64,000 bases of DNA from Candidatus Gastranaerophilales bacterium (GTDB taxonomy: Bacteria; Cyanobacteriota; Vampirovibrionia; Gastranaerophilales; Gastranaerophilaceae), in the NCBI GenBank assembly GCA_944323045.1, contig CALUQX010000012.1:1-64000 (forward strand). The letters run 5' to 3'. Numbering within the stretch: position 1 is the first letter of the stretch; every line of letters starts with the position of its first letter. The notes under the pieces were generated by a model. That model saw only the letters and a list, made by a program, of their open reading frames with translations, made no database searches and was not told where the DNA came from. Shown one piece after another: positions 1 through 9,049 of the stretch. Made by a program: the position numbers and the translations under genes.

Positions 1-198
1 CACTTCACCCTACCGAAAATCCTCTTGCCACGTCGACATAGTTTTTATTTAATTTTCACGGACATCTGTTCGTCCATGTTTTATCATAGCACATCAATTT
101 TTTTTTGCAAATATTCTGTTTTATCCCGTTTTATTCAGTATTTTCGCGGCTATACAACTTCTATTTGAAATTACTTTTTTACATGTCATAATTATAGT
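1..198. other. Upstream region of uvrA
   Basis: No gene is seen here. Positions 58-79 form an imperfect hairpin around GGAC...GTCC, and its 11-mer GACGAACAGAT (minus strand) recurs at 21172-21182 in the repeat island before secA. The octamer GTAGGGTG (minus strand here, near position 10) also recurs at about 21158. The last 35 bases hold the uvrA promoter, listed separately. Confidence 0.4.
165..198 (+). promoter_or_regulatory. uvrA promoter, probably leaderless
   Basis: TTGAAA (165-170), a 16-base spacer and CATAAT (187-192) preceded by TGT give an extended -10 promoter. The -10 box ends six bases before the ATG at 199, so transcription would begin at or next to the start codon. No Shine-Dalgarno sequence precedes the ATG. 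Confidence 0.5.
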
Positions 199-3036
199 AT
201 GTTAGACAAAATTACAATAAAAAGCGCTAAAGAACACAATTTAAAAGATGTTTCGCTGGAAATTCCGAAAAATGAACTTATTGTTTTTACTGGCGTCTCC
301 GGATCAGGTAAAAGTTCACTTGCTTTTGACACGATTTTTGCTGAAGGGCAGCGCCGTTATATAGAAAGCCTCTCCACTTATGCACGTCAATTCTTAGGGC
401 AAATGGACAAGCCTGATGTTGAATACATCGACGGGCTTTCACCTGCTATTTCTATAGACCAGAAATCCACAAGCAACAACCCGCGTTCAACTGTCGGTAC
501 TGTCACTGAAATCTACGACTATCTGCGTCTTCTATACGCCCGCGCCGGAACACCGTACTGTCCGCAATGCGGCGCAGAAATTAAACCGCAAACAATTGAC
601 GAAATTGTCAACAATATCCTCAAGCTCGGTGAAGGTACTAAAATTCAAATCCTCGCGCCAATTGTCCGCGGTAAAAAAGGTGAATTTCAATCAACTTTTG
701 AAGAACTCCGTCAAGAAGGTTTTGTCCGCGTAAAAGTAGACGACGAAATCTACAATCTTGACGACGATGAGATAGAATTGAGCAAAACTAAAAAACATAC
801 TATTCACGTTGTTGTTGACAGAATTGTTGTTAAAGAAACCGCGCGTTCTCGTATCGCTGACAGTGCACAAATTGCCCTGCAAAAAGCCGATGGGGTTATG
901 ATTGTCGATGTAATCGGCGAAAAAGAAATAATCTTTAGTGAAAAGCTGGCATGTCCAAAATGTAATTTGAGTTTTGAAGAACTTGCCCCGCGTATATTTT
1001 CATTCAATGCGCCATACGGTGCCTGCGAAAGATGCAGCGGGTTAGGCGCTGATTTTGTTATTGATCCTAATTTAATCGTGCCGGATAGAACAAAATCTCT
1101 TGCTGACGGTGCAATCTATCCGTGGTCAAAAACAACTACAAATTACTACGAAGATGTTCTTAAATCTGTTTGCGAACACTTTGGTATAAATATGAAAACG
1201 CCTTTTCAAGATTTATCAGAGCAAGAGCAAAAAATCATTCTCTACGGCAGCAATGACCTCGTAAAGTTCAGGGTTATGCGTTTTGGCACTCATCGTTATG
1301 AAACAAAATATCATCGCTACGAAGGTGTTATTCCCTATCTAGAAAAACGCTATAATGAGTCTAACGGTGAATACTGGCGTGAAGAAATTGAAAAATATAT
1401 GATTACTAAACCGTGTCCGGCATGCGGCGGAGCGCGTCTAAAACCTTTCCCGCTTGCAGTCAAAATTAACGGTAAAAATATTTACGAATTTACTCTTATG
1501 CCGGTTAATGAGGCACTTGAATTTGTGTCAGATTTGTATTTAGTTCTTGGAGAGCATAAATTGCAAATCGCCAAACAAATTCTTGATGAAATTCGTGCAC
1601 GGCTTAAATTTCTAAATGATGTCGGCTTGGGATACTTAAATCTTGCCCGCCGCGCAGGGACACTCTCCGGCGGAGAAGCGCAGCGCATACGACTCGCTAC
1701 CCAAATCGGAAGCGGACTGTCAGGTGTTTTGTATGTTCTTGATGAACCTTCAATCGGTCTTCATCAGCGCGACAACGACAGGTTAATTAAAACGCTTATC
1801 AAACTCCGCAATCTGGGCAACACTCTTATTGTTGTCGAACACGACGAAGACACAATCAGAAATGCTGATTATATAGTCGATATTGGACCAAAAGCAGGAA
1901 TTAACGGCGGTGAAATTATTGCGCAGGGACAGGTTGAAGACATAATAAAAGCAAAACGTTCAATTACCGGTAAATATTTGAGCGGAGAAAAATATATTCC
2001 TATACCTGATAAAACCCGCGAAGGCAACGGGCACTTTTTACATGTAAAAAATGCTCATATTAACAACTTGAAAAATATAGATGTAGATATTCCACTCGGT
2101 AAAATAGTTGTATTAACAGGTGTTTCAGGTTCCGGTAAATCTTCTTTAATGCAGGATTTAATCTATGAATATGCTGTACATAAACTCCGCGGCAACAAAC
2201 CCAAACCGCAAGGAGTTGATGAAATTACGGGATTTGAACACATTGACAAAATTATTGATATAGATCAGTCCCCGATTGGCAGAACTCCGCGTTCTAATCC
2301 GGCTACTTATACGGATGTATTCACACACATCCGCGAATTGTATTCAAAAACAAATGAGGCAAAAATGCGCGGCTACAAACCTGGGCGTTTCAGTTTCAAT
2401 GTAAAAGGCGGACGCTGTGAGGCTTGTAAAGGTGATGGACTTTTGAAAATCGAAATGAACTTTTTATCTGATGTCTATGTAAAATGTGATGTGTGCAAAG
2501 GCAAACGTTACAACCGTGAGACATTAGAGGTTAAATATAAAGGAAAAACTATTGCCGATGTGCTTGATATGAGTGTAAAAGAAGCACTGGAGTTTTTTGA
2601 AAATATTCCTGCAATTAAAAATAAATTACAGACACTGAACGATGTTGGACTTGATTATATTAAACTCGGGCAGAGTGCGACGACACTATCCGGCGGTGAA
2701 GCGCAGCGTATAAAACTGGCTTCAGAACTCAACAAACGTGCAACCGGCAAGACTTTATATCTTCTGGATGAACCTTCTGTAGGGCTGCACTGGTATGATT
2801 TGGACAAGCTGATTAAAATCATTCAGCAGCTTGCAGATCAAGGCAATACTATCTTAATAATTGAACACAATCTTGACTTGATTAAGGTTGCCGATTATAT
2901 TATAGATTTAGGACCCGAAGGCGGCGCAGGCGGCGGCACTGTTGTTGCAACAGGCACTCCGAGAGAAGTGGCAAAGGTTAAGAAATCATATACCGGTCAA
3001 TATTTGAAAGGTATTTTTGACAACGTTATAAATTAG
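199..3036 (+). CDS. uvrA: Excinuclease ABC subunit A (UvrA)
   Basis: UvrA is the DNA-damage recognition ATPase of nucleotide excision repair; it loads UvrB at lesions in the cytoplasm. The 945-residue protein has the usual family length. Both ABC modules are complete: Walker A motifs GVSGSGKSS near residues 32-40 and again near 640, and two LSGGEAQRI signatures followed by [16 protein letters not shown]. Zinc-binding Cys pairs are visible (CPQC near 121, CPKC/CERC near 251-279, CPAC near 405, CEAC/CDVC near 740-765). The ATG at 199 matches the usual UvrA N terminus and sits directly behind a -10 box. A secreted-protein gene follows after 13 bases and is probably co-transcribed. Confidence 0.98.
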   Translation: MLDKITIKSAKEHNLKDVSLEIPKNELIVFTGVSGSGKSSLAFDTIFAEGQRRYIESLSTYARQFLGQMDKPDVEYIDGLSPAISIDQKSTSNNPRSTVGTVTEIYDYLRLLYARAGTPYCPQCGAEIKPQTIDEIVNNILKLGEGTKIQILAPIVRGKKGEFQSTFEELRQEGFVRVKVDDEIYNLDDDEIELSKTKKHTIHVVVDRIVVKETARSRIADSAQIALQKADGVMIVDVIGEKEIIFSEKLACPKCNLSFEELAPRIFSFNAPYGACERCSGLGADFVIDPNLIVPDRTKSLADGAIYPWSKTTTNYYEDVLKSVCEHFGINMKTPFQDLSEQEQKIILYGSNDLVKFRVMRFGTHRYETKYHRYEGVIPYLEKRYNESNGEYWREEIEKYMITKPCPACGGARLKPFPLAVKINGKNIYEFTLMPVNEALEFVSDLYLVLGEHKLQIAKQILDEIRARLKFLNDVGLGYLNLARRAGTLSGGEAQRIRLATQIGSGLSGVLYVLDEPSIGLHQRDNDRLIKTLIKLRNLGNTLIVVEHDEDTIRNADYIVDIGPKAGINGGEIIAQGQVEDIIKAKRSITGKYLSGEKYIPIPDKTREGNGHFLHVKNAHINNLKNIDVDIPLGKIVVLTGVSGSGKSSLMQDLIYEYAVHKLRGNKPKPQGVDEITGFEHIDKIIDIDQSPIGRTPRSNPATYTDVFTHIRELYSKTNEAKMRGYKPGRFSFNVKGGRCEACKGDGLLKIEMNFLSDVYVKCDVCKGKRYNRETLEVKYKGKTIADVLDMSVKEALEFFENIPAIKNKLQTLNDVGLDYIKLGQSATTLSGGEAQRIKLASELNKRATGKTLYLLDEPSVGLHWYDLDKLIKIIQQLADQGNTILIIEHNLDLIKVADYIIDLGPEGGAGGGTVVATGTPREVAKVKKSYTGQYLKGIFDNVIN

Positions 3037-3049
3037 GAGAAACAATATT

Positions 3050-3688
3050 ATGAAAAAGATTTTATTTGCATTACTTACATTAACACTTGCAATACAACCG
3101 GTTATGGCAAAAAATGTTAAGGTAGAAGCCATGTCAGATTTTACCACTGCCAATCCTTCAAAAACGTGGCAGTTAAAGGTTGTTGAACCGGTTGATGCAG
3201 ACGGTTTTGTATTGGAAGCCGGCAGTATTATAGAAGGTAACATAGAAGATGTCGTTTCTCCTAAAAGATTAAAACGTGATGCATCTTTTGTCTTTGTACC
3301 TGTGATGTATCAGGATGCCAAAACTGGTCAGACTTATCAAATAAAAAGACATTTGACCGGAAAATATAGTTTCTTAAGTGATATAAGTGCGGGTTCACTA
3401 GCAAAGCAGGGGGCTGTGTATGCGGGAAACAAATTGTTAGACGGATTTTTCGGTCCGGGCATTGCTGTTGTTGAAGGTGCAGTAAAAAATGAACACGGTA
3501 ACCGTGCAAAATCCGCTGCAATTTCATTATATGAAAGCACACCGCTTTCTTACGCAAATAAGGGTGAAGATATAAGTATTCCTAAAGGCAGTGTTTTTAT
3601 TATGAGTTTTAAAACAGCAAAAGAAGCGCGGGAAGAGAAGGCAAAAGCGCCTAATTATAACTACACTATGCCTGATGAGGAAAAATAA
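3050..3688 (+). CDS. Secreted protein of unknown function, 212 aa
   Basis: The function is not known. The first about 20 residues are a signal peptide (MKK, a hydrophobic core, then a cleavage site after VMA), so the mature protein is exported to the periplasm or outer membrane. The mature part is probably beta-rich and has a glycine/alanine-rich middle (about residues 105-145). It resembles a type of small secreted protein I associate with Gastranaerophilales genomes, but I cannot name a Pfam domain. A good ribosome site (TAGGAGAAAC) precedes the ATG, 13 bases after uvrA, so it likely shares the uvrA transcript. A role in repair is not implied. Confidence 0.8.
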   Translation: MKKILFALLTLTLAIQPVMAKNVKVEAMSDFTTANPSKTWQLKVVEPVDADGFVLEAGSIIEGNIEDVVSPKRLKRDASFVFVPVMYQDAKTGQTYQIKRHLTGKYSFLSDISAGSLAKQGAVYAGNKLLDGFFGPGIAVVEGAVKNEHGNRAKSAAISLYESTPLSYANKGEDISIPKGSVFIMSFKTAKEAREEKAKAPNYNYTMPDEEK

Positions 3689-3730
3689 AAAACATAAGAC
3701 CTGCTATTACGGAAATTCAATAATTAACTT

Positions 3731-4579
3731 TTATAAATCTTTATTCTTAATCTGTTTAGGCTTTTTGCCGGCAGGGAGAAAGTTGTTATCAGTTACAACT
3801 TTTGCTCCTGTTCTATGTTCAAAGTCTTCTTTTGCACGTTTTGCGATATTGCCTCCAACTTTAGCAGCTTTTTTGTTCTCTGCCATGCCTGTAGCATTTT
3901 CACTTTCTGCGACCTGTCTTGTTGAAAGTTCTGCCAGCGCTGTAAAAATCAATTCTGCTTCTGACATATGGTCTCTGAGATTCTGTGATTTTAAGCCTTT
4001 AAGATTTTTATGTTCTTTAACAGATAAGCCCGACCACTCTTGATGAATAATATTTGTTAAAATTGCATATTCTTCACCTTCTTTTATATCGTGGTCTTTC
4101 CAGTAGTCAGTCAATTTATTTCTTGTTTCCTGCCCTGTCATACGTTGTTGAATCCATTTATCAGAACGCCCGAGTTTTTTATAAGTCTCTCTCGCTCTGT
4201 CAATAGCAGTGGAAGGGTCTGCCATTTCTTGTACTCTTTCTTGACCTACTGTCGCAAGCCACTGTTTAATAGGTTCAGCTTTTTTTGAAGGCACTGATTG
4301 TATTATACGGAAAATTGTTTTTATATCTGCAACATCAGTTTTGCGCATTTTGCCGTCATCAGCTTGCAATTTCAACTGGTGACAATTTGTCACCGTTTGC
4401 TCTGCCCCCTCATCACGCAAGCGTTGTGCCAATTTATTCCAGTATTTTCTTGCGCTCTGGTAATCCTTTTCAATCAAAATTGCTATTATATCCACGACTG
4501 AAAAGTAGTAAGTTTCTTTTTCTTCATCATAAATGTGTCTAATTCTGGTGCCTTCAAACAAACTTAAATCATCTGCCAT
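3731..4579 (-). CDS. dinD: DNA damage-inducible protein D-like (BRO-N domain)
   Basis: The 282-residue protein matches the DinD family. Its N-terminal about 110 residues form a BRO-N domain (LFEGTRIRHIYDEE, then YYFSVVDIIAIL and YWNKLAQRL), and the remainder has the DinD pattern DKWIQQRM and TNIIHQEWSG. In E. coli DinD is a LexA-regulated protein that inhibits RecA activities; the role here is inferred. The ribosome site AGGGAGGATG lies seven bases before the ATG. The promoter carries an inverted repeat over its -10 region (separate entry) that is not a classical LexA box. BRO-N proteins also occur in phages and mobile elements, so lateral acquisition is possible. Confidence 0.85.
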   Translation of the reverse strand: MADDLSLFEGTRIRHIYDEEKETYYFSVVDIIAILIEKDYQSARKYWNKLAQRLRDEGAEQTVTNCHQLKLQADDGKMRKTDVADIKTIFRIIQSVPSKKAEPIKQWLATVGQERVQEMADPSTAIDRARETYKKLGRSDKWIQQRMTGQETRNKLTDYWKDHDIKEGEEYAILTNIIHQEWSGLSVKEHKNLKGLKSQNLRDHMSEAELIFTALAELSTRQVAESENATGMAENKKAAKVGGNIAKRAKEDFEHRTGAKVVTDNNFLPAGKKPKQIKNKDL

Positions 4580-4598
4580 TTTTCATCCTCCCTGTAGT

Positions 4599-4628
4599 TA
4601 TGCTACATAATCCAGCATATCTTGTCAA
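4599..4628 (-). promoter_or_regulatory. dinD promoter with overlapping inverted repeat
   Basis: On the minus strand TTGACA (4628-4623), a 17-base spacer and TAGCAT (4605-4600) form the promoter. A perfect inverted repeat TATGCT-N9-AGCATA (4599-4619) covers the spacer and -10 box, the position expected of a repressor operator. The binding protein is unknown. Confidence 0.5.
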
Positions 4629-4654
4629 TTTTTTAAATATTCCTATATAATTTA

Positions 4655-4693
4655 CCCCCTAAAACTATTTATTCATTATCTAGTTTCAGGGGG
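4655..4693 (-). terminator. Hairpin after the prepilin-like gene
   Basis: Arms at 4655-4667 and 4681-4693 pair over 13 bases with a 13-base loop. One position is A-C on the plus strand but a G-U pair in minus-strand RNA, so the structure fits minus-strand transcription. The downstream tract is AT-rich rather than a clean T run. It lies between the prepilin-like gene stop and dinD. Confidence 0.5.
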
Positions 4694-4737
4694 CAGTTTT
4701 ATAAAACAGTTAATACTTCATTTTGTGGTCTGTTACA

Positions 4738-5508
4738 CTAAAATTTTACAGGGTAATCATCTTTTATCTGCCAGCCGTCATACATAATTAATGCAGAACA
4801 CATATATGCCCCTGACTGTGAGCACCCATACACCGGTCTATTCATAAATACATCTCTGATATCTTTATATTCAATCTCATCTTTATCAATATAATCAAGC
4901 TGATGATAGCCGTATGGTAAAAATCTATTTTTCTCCGTATCAAAATAAAATGAAAAAATATCACGTCCGGCAACCCCTTTTCTGCTGGAAACTTCATTCT
5001 TGTTATCAGTATCTAATGTTGCCACACCAGCTTTTGTTGAATCTGTATAATAATGCCAGTCACGCGCAACACCATTTTCGCTATTATTAGAATTCGTTAT
5101 AAATAACATACTGCCATCAGGCAGATAAACACGGAGCCCTACATATAGAATTTCGCCATTTGAGTCAACAGCAGAATCAGCGACTTTAAGTTCATTATAT
5201 TTTAAATACTTCCCAAAATATTTTTGAAACCATACTTTTATATCTTCTCCTGTTTCTGATTTAGCACTCCAGTTAGATACTTCTCCGTTATCAACAATAG
5301 ACATCGTAACCGCTTGATTTAGCAGTGAATACGTTTTTTGCAGTCTAGTCACAACCACCCGCTTTTTATAGTTTTGCATCAATGCAGGCACAGTGAGTAC
5401 TGCAACTATACCTATTATGGCAAGTGTAATCAGCACTTCTGCAAGTGTAAAGCCCTTTAATCCTTTTTTCGGTGCAGTAGGTGCTGTGGCGTCTATTGTG
5501 TTTTTCAT
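4738..5508 (-). CDS. Type IV prepilin-like protein (pseudopilin)
   Basis: A short basic leader ends at G19, followed by the N-methylation motif FTLAEVLITLAIIGIVAVL: F20 would be the first mature residue and E24 the conserved Glu+5. The hydrophobic helix continues to about residue 45. Such proteins are processed by a prepilin peptidase and assembled by type IV pilus or type II secretion machinery. The C-terminal globular domain (about 60-256) carries C-terminal cysteines (YGCSQSGAYMCSAL) that may form a disulfide. The ribosome site AAGGAGAATTTTT precedes the ATG. It is divergent from a small XRE regulator with a shared palindrome between them, suggesting direct regulation. No pilus assembly genes adjoin it. 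Confidence 0.9.
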   Translation of the reverse strand: MKNTIDATAPTAPKKGLKGFTLAEVLITLAIIGIVAVLTVPALMQNYKKRVVVTRLQKTYSLLNQAVTMSIVDNGEVSNWSAKSETGEDIKVWFQKYFGKYLKYNELKVADSAVDSNGEILYVGLRVYLPDGSMLFITNSNNSENGVARDWHYYTDSTKAGVATLDTDNKNEVSSRKGVAGRDIFSFYFDTEKNRFLPYGYHQLDYIDKDEIEYKDIRDVFMNRPVYGCSQSGAYMCSALIMYDGWQIKDDYPVKF

Positions 5509-5541
5509 AAAAATTCTCCTTCATCATTTATCAGCATGTCT

Positions 5542-5590
5542 ATTGAGAAATCTCAATGATTTTATTTGTATTGTATTGCATAATCTCAAT
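5542..5590. promoter_or_regulatory. Palindromic operator between prepilin-like gene and XRE regulator
   Basis: A perfect inverted repeat ATTGAGA-AA-TCTCAAT lies at 5542-5557, and the half-site TCTCAAT recurs at 5584-5590 at the edge of the regulator -10 box (CATAAT, 5579-5584). This arrangement suits autoregulation by the adjacent XRE protein and control of the divergent pilin gene. Confidence 0.55.
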
Positions 5591-5592
5591 AA

Positions 5593-5808
5593 ATGCAATA
5601 CGATGAATTAGGAAAATTTATAAAACTTAAAAGAATAAACTCTGGACTTTCGCTAAACAAATTTGCGCAGGAAGCTGATATTGATTGTGCAATACTGTGC
5701 AGAATAGAGAATTTGAAACAGGGTATAAAAATTAATATACTGGAAAAAATTGCAGCGCAATTCGGGCAGACACCGTCAGAATTTTTAAAAGAGTTTGAAG
5801 AACAATAA
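5593..5808 (+). CDS. Small XRE/Cro-C1-type HTH regulator, 71 aa
   Basis: The protein is essentially one helix-turn-helix domain: GKFIKLKRINSGLSLNKFA, then CRIENLKQG and LEKIAAQFGQTPSEF, the pattern of the HTH_3 family. Almost nothing lies outside it, so it should act as a DNA-binding dimer without a sensory domain. The -10-like CATAAT ends nine bases before the ATG and no Shine-Dalgarno is visible, so the mRNA may be leaderless. The adjacent palindrome is the obvious binding site. A strong bidirectional terminator closes the gene. Confidence 0.85.
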   Translation: MQYDELGKFIKLKRINSGLSLNKFAQEADIDCAILCRIENLKQGIKINILEKIAAQFGQTPSEFLKEFEEQ

Positions 5809-5855
5809 GGAACATCAAATCAAAATTCTTCATGCAAAATTATTTAGAAAATTCA

Positions 5856-5879
5856 AAAGCGCCTCAATTGAGGCGCTTT
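5856..5879. terminator. Bidirectional terminator
   Basis: A perfect 24-base palindrome (arms AAAGCGCCTCAA and its complement) with A-rich and T-rich ends lies between the convergent XRE gene and the membrane-protein gene, and serves both. Confidence 0.85.
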
Positions 5880-5883
5880 GTTA

Positions 5884-6483
5884 TTAGTCATCGTCTTCTT
5901 CTTTTTCTGACTCTTTTTTAGGTTTAACTTCTTCTTGCGGTTTCACATCATCTTTTGGAGTTTCAACCTTTTTATCGTCAGGTTTTGCCTTTGTTTCCGG
6001 CGCTTTCTTATCTTCAGTTTTATTCATTTTGTCATCGGCTTTTTCTGTTTTTTCGTTTTTAGCCTCAAAATTTAATTTTTTATCTTTTGCCGGCTGTTCT
6101 TCTTTTAGATAAAACATCGGGCTTGCGTTGTGCTTTTCAAACAACTTATTCATTCTTTTTGCATTATTCATGCCGAATCCTACAACAGAAGCCACTGCAC
6201 CTGCAGCACCGAAAAGTGCTACTGATAAGCCTTTTAACAATACATTGGCTTTTTTGGATGCAAGACCGCCGATTACCATAGACGCTGCGGTAATAGCACC
6301 TGCAAGAATACCTTTTTGTGTACGAGCCTTATGTTCTTTTTTGTAATCTGCAATAAATTCATCGGCTTTTTCTTTTGGAACTGAATAATATGTCACCATA
6401 TCTTTGCCAAAGATTTTATTCTTTGCATCCACCTGAACTCTGCCTTGCTCCAGTGGTTTTGTTACTTCTACTGATAATGCCAT
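5884..6483 (-). CDS. Membrane protein with charged C-terminal tail, 199 aa (paralogue of next gene)
   Basis: Function unknown. An N-terminal region of about 55 residues ends in YYSVPKEKADEFIADYKKEH, two hydrophobic segments follow (about 60-75 and 85-105, separated by a short basic turn), and the last 70 residues are a Lys/Glu/Pro-rich low-complexity tail ending in acidic residues. The neighbouring gene has the same N-terminal pattern (LSVEV, YY..P.E.ADEFI) and the same pair of membrane helices, so the two are tandem paralogues. The tail is likely disordered and cytoplasmic, which could bind a partner. The ATG has a ribosome site (GGAGG) nine bases upstream. Confidence 0.75.
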   Translation of the reverse strand: MALSVEVTKPLEQGRVQVDAKNKIFGKDMVTYYSVPKEKADEFIADYKKEHKARTQKGILAGAITAASMVIGGLASKKANVLLKGLSVALFGAAGAVASVVGFGMNNAKRMNKLFEKHNASPMFYLKEEQPAKDKKLNFEAKNEKTEKADDKMNKTEDKKAPETKAKPDDKKVETPKDDVKPQEEVKPKKESEKEEDDD

Positions 6484-6506
6484 TTTACTTGACCTCCATT
6501 CATTTT

Positions 6507-6902
6507 TTATTTAATATCCTCAGGCTTTTGACCTGTTACTTCTTCTACATTATTATTTTTCATAATATTTTTTTGCAATCTGTTATCCAGCATTTTATCA
6601 ACTTTGAGGCTGCTAAACAATGCCAGCAGACCAACACCTGTACCGGATAATACTTTGCCTAATGTGCCGAATTTTAGTACAGTACCGACAAGCAAGCCGA
6701 TGCCGGCACTCATAAAATATGTCATTGTACGTTGAAATCTGTTGTTTACAGCAGCGTTTCTGCGTCGTTTTATAAATTCATCGGCATTTTCCTGCGGTGC
6801 AATGTAATAACGCTCAACAGGCTTTTTTTCTGTTCCAGATTTTTCCTGAATCAGAACTTTATTATTGCCTAAATTTCTTACTACTTCAACACTTAAAGAC
6901 AT
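6507..6902 (-). CDS. Membrane protein, 131 aa (paralogue of adjacent gene)
   Basis: Function unknown. The N terminus (MSLSVEV..., YYIAPQENADEFI) and the central hydrophobic pair (about residues 58-95) mirror the downstream gene, but the long charged tail is missing. The 23-base gap suggests one transcript. The duplication is evident at protein level only; the DNA sequences are diverged, so it is not recent. Confidence 0.75.
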   Translation of the reverse strand: MSLSVEVVRNLGNNKVLIQEKSGTEKKPVERYYIAPQENADEFIKRRRNAAVNNRFQRTMTYFMSAGIGLLVGTVLKFGTLGKVLSGTGVGLLALFSSLKVDKMLDNRLQKNIMKNNNVEEVTGQKPEDIK

Positions 6903-6986
6903 ACTACACCTTACATCTTTATAAAAACAGGTACAACAAAAAATTTGTCAGTTACAATACATTTTTCATCCAAAATGTAACATAAC

Positions 6987-7247
6987 TTAATTCAAATATT
7001 CATTAAGTTTTCCGCTTTTATAAAGTGCTTCTAAATCAGTATAGCCTCCGACGTATTTGTCGTTAATTATAATCTGCGGAACAGTAGATATAGAGCGGTT
7101 GAATTTCTCTGCAAGTTCCGCACACATTCCGTCAAAAGACTCTGATACATTGTGTTCTGTATAATCAAGTTTAAGCATCTGTAACAACCTTTTTGCTTTG
7201 ATACAAAAAGGGCAGGTTTGCGTTGTGTAAATTTCAATTTTGTTCAT
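6987..7247 (-). CDS. Glutaredoxin
   Basis: An 86-residue thioredoxin-fold protein with the redox motif CPFC at residues 12-15, the cis-proline segment STVPQIIIND and the glutathione-binding GGYTDLEAL. Glutaredoxins reduce disulfides and glutathione mixed disulfides in the cytoplasm. The usual motif is CPYC; Phe at the third position is a conservative change. It starts three bases after the stop of the Ycf45-like gene, so the two are one operon. Confidence 0.93.
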   Translation of the reverse strand: MNKIEIYTTQTCPFCIKAKRLLQMLKLDYTEHNVSESFDGMCAELAEKFNRSISTVPQIIINDKYVGGYTDLEALYKSGKLNEYLN

Positions 7248-7250
7248 TTT

Positions 7251-8885
7251 TCACCCTGTCTTCTTCTGATTAAAGTCTTTACCGCCAACGATTTTTAAGT
7301 GCCGTTGTGCACCTTCACCTACTGATTTTGAGATTAGATTGTGTTGTTCTACCAGTTCGTGCTGTAATTTTCTAATCTGCTGGTTTTGCGGCTGCAATTC
7401 AATATGGTCTGCACCTGCAAGTATTTTATTTATTGCGGCTTTAGCCTCATCGAGTGCGCGTTCAGCCTCGTCATAATATCCTTGAAGAGTTTCAACTTCT
7501 GTTATATCAAGTGCCTCTTTCAAAACTTTTTGAATCTGTGCCATTGAATTTGTTTTTATATAGAAAATTCTTAATCTATAATCGTTTGCAGTACTCAAGA
7601 TTTTTGCACCGCCTTTTGCAAAATTTTTGTGCGCGATTACAATGTCTGCTTCGTCAATATTTCTTGTAATTTCAGCGTTCAAATCCAGGCGTTCTATAAT
7701 TTTTTCGACAATACTTCTTGAGACAGCATAAAGATAAATCTTTTTAAAATTTTTAACTTCATCCACATATTTTTGACGGGAGAAAGAGAATTTTAAACTG
7801 TCCTCTGGTTTAATTTTTTCTTCAAGTCTATGAATTTCTTCCGTAATTGTCGGGTGACTTTTTTCTTCCGGCGCAGCAGATTCTGCCGGTTTTACGTCAG
7901 CATCATAAGTTTTATCGACTTTTCGTATTTCCGGTCTTATTGGCCAGCCGCGGAGTATGTAATCCACAGCTTCTGCTGTATTTTTGTATACAGCGAGCGT
8001 ATTTCTGTCCAGAATTTCTATTACAATATCAAATGTCGGCTGTTTTTCACGTTCCAGAACTGTTTTTTGAGATGCGCGGCGTTTTGCTTCATCATCACCC
8101 AGTGTTACTGACTGAACCCCGCCGACAAGATCTGATAAAGTCGGGTTTTTAATTAAGTTTTCAAGACTGTTACCGTGGGCTGTTGCAATCAACATAACAC
8201 CGCGTTCTGCAATTGTTCTTGCTGCCTGCGCTTCTGCTTCTGTTCCTATTTCATCTACAACAATAACTTCCGGAGTATGGTTTTCTACGGCTTCAATCAT
8301 GATATCTTTTTGGAATTCCGGCTGTCTAACCTGCATGCGGCGGGCATGTCCTATTGCCGGATGCGGAGTATCACCGTCTCCCGCTATTTCATTTGATGTA
8401 TCAACAACCACAACACGTTTGCCGAGTTCATCTGCCACAAGTCTTGATATTTCTCTTAATTTTGTGGTTTTACCAACACCAGGGCGTCCGAGAAACAGGA
8501 TACTTTTGCCCATCATGCAAATATCCTTTATACAAGCAATTGTCCCCGTAACAACTCTACCGATTCTGCAAGTAAGACCAATAATTTTTCCTTGTCTGTT
8601 CCTAATTGCACTGATTCTGTGGAGTGTTCCGGGGATCCCTGAACGATTATCCGATGTAAATTCCTGAACATGACTTGTTATGAATGAAATATCCTCATCA
8701 GTAACAGTATCATCTCCTAAATACTCTATCTTCCCGCCCGAGTGTCTTATCTCAGGCGTGCGACCAATATCCAGAACTATCTCTATTACATCCTCCATTT
8801 TTTCATAGCTCAAATATTTTTTGACCCGTTCAGGCAGGATGTCTATTAACTTATCAAGGTCATTCTGAAATTCAAGGTTGCTCAT
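7251..8885 (-). CDS. ycf45: Ycf45-like R3H domain AAA ATPase (SpoIIIAA-related)
   Basis: The 544-residue protein combines an N-terminal domain, a RecA/AAA core with Walker A GRPGVGKT (133-140) and Walker B VIVVDEIGTE (about 208-217), and a C-terminal R3H nucleic-acid-binding motif (RKLQH..., SKSVGEGAQRHLKI near 505-540). This architecture is the cyanobacterial/plastid Ycf45 family, whose ATPase is related to SpoIIIAA and to secretion ATPases. The exact role is unknown; single-stranded nucleic acid binding is expected from R3H. An extended -10 promoter lies about 90 bases upstream. It is co-transcribed with glutaredoxin. Confidence 0.9.
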   Translation of the reverse strand: MSNLEFQNDLDKLIDILPERVKKYLSYEKMEDVIEIVLDIGRTPEIRHSGGKIEYLGDDTVTDEDISFITSHVQEFTSDNRSGIPGTLHRISAIRNRQGKIIGLTCRIGRVVTGTIACIKDICMMGKSILFLGRPGVGKTTKLREISRLVADELGKRVVVVDTSNEIAGDGDTPHPAIGHARRMQVRQPEFQKDIMIEAVENHTPEVIVVDEIGTEAEAQAARTIAERGVMLIATAHGNSLENLIKNPTLSDLVGGVQSVTLGDDEAKRRASQKTVLEREKQPTFDIVIEILDRNTLAVYKNTAEAVDYILRGWPIRPEIRKVDKTYDADVKPAESAAPEEKSHPTITEEIHRLEEKIKPEDSLKFSFSRQKYVDEVKNFKKIYLYAVSRSIVEKIIERLDLNAEITRNIDEADIVIAHKNFAKGGAKILSTANDYRLRIFYIKTNSMAQIQKVLKEALDITEVETLQGYYDEAERALDEAKAAINKILAGADHIELQPQNQQIRKLQHELVEQHNLISKSVGEGAQRHLKIVGGKDFNQKKTG

Positions 8886-8972
8886 ACTTTTTCATCGCCT
8901 TTCTTATTTTGATATTCAATTGTCTATATTCAAAATCAAGATTATTGGCTAAATTATTTTCTCTCTAATATT

Positions 8973-8981
8973 ATTATACCA
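8973..8981 (-). promoter_or_regulatory. Extended -10 promoter for the Ycf45-like gene
   Basis: On the minus strand TGGTATAAT (8981-8973) is a perfect extended -10 element, with no good -35. It gives a leader of about 80 bases. Confidence 0.5.
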
Positions 8982-9049
8982 CTTTTTATTAAAATTTCAT
9001 CGTTCTAAAGAACTACATCTGTAGCAATTTTACAAAACTTAACAGCCGT

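Noticed and set aside
3675-4043. Plus-strand frame opposite dinD
   Set aside because: It is antisense to a clear BRO-N/DinD coding sequence and has no family pattern.
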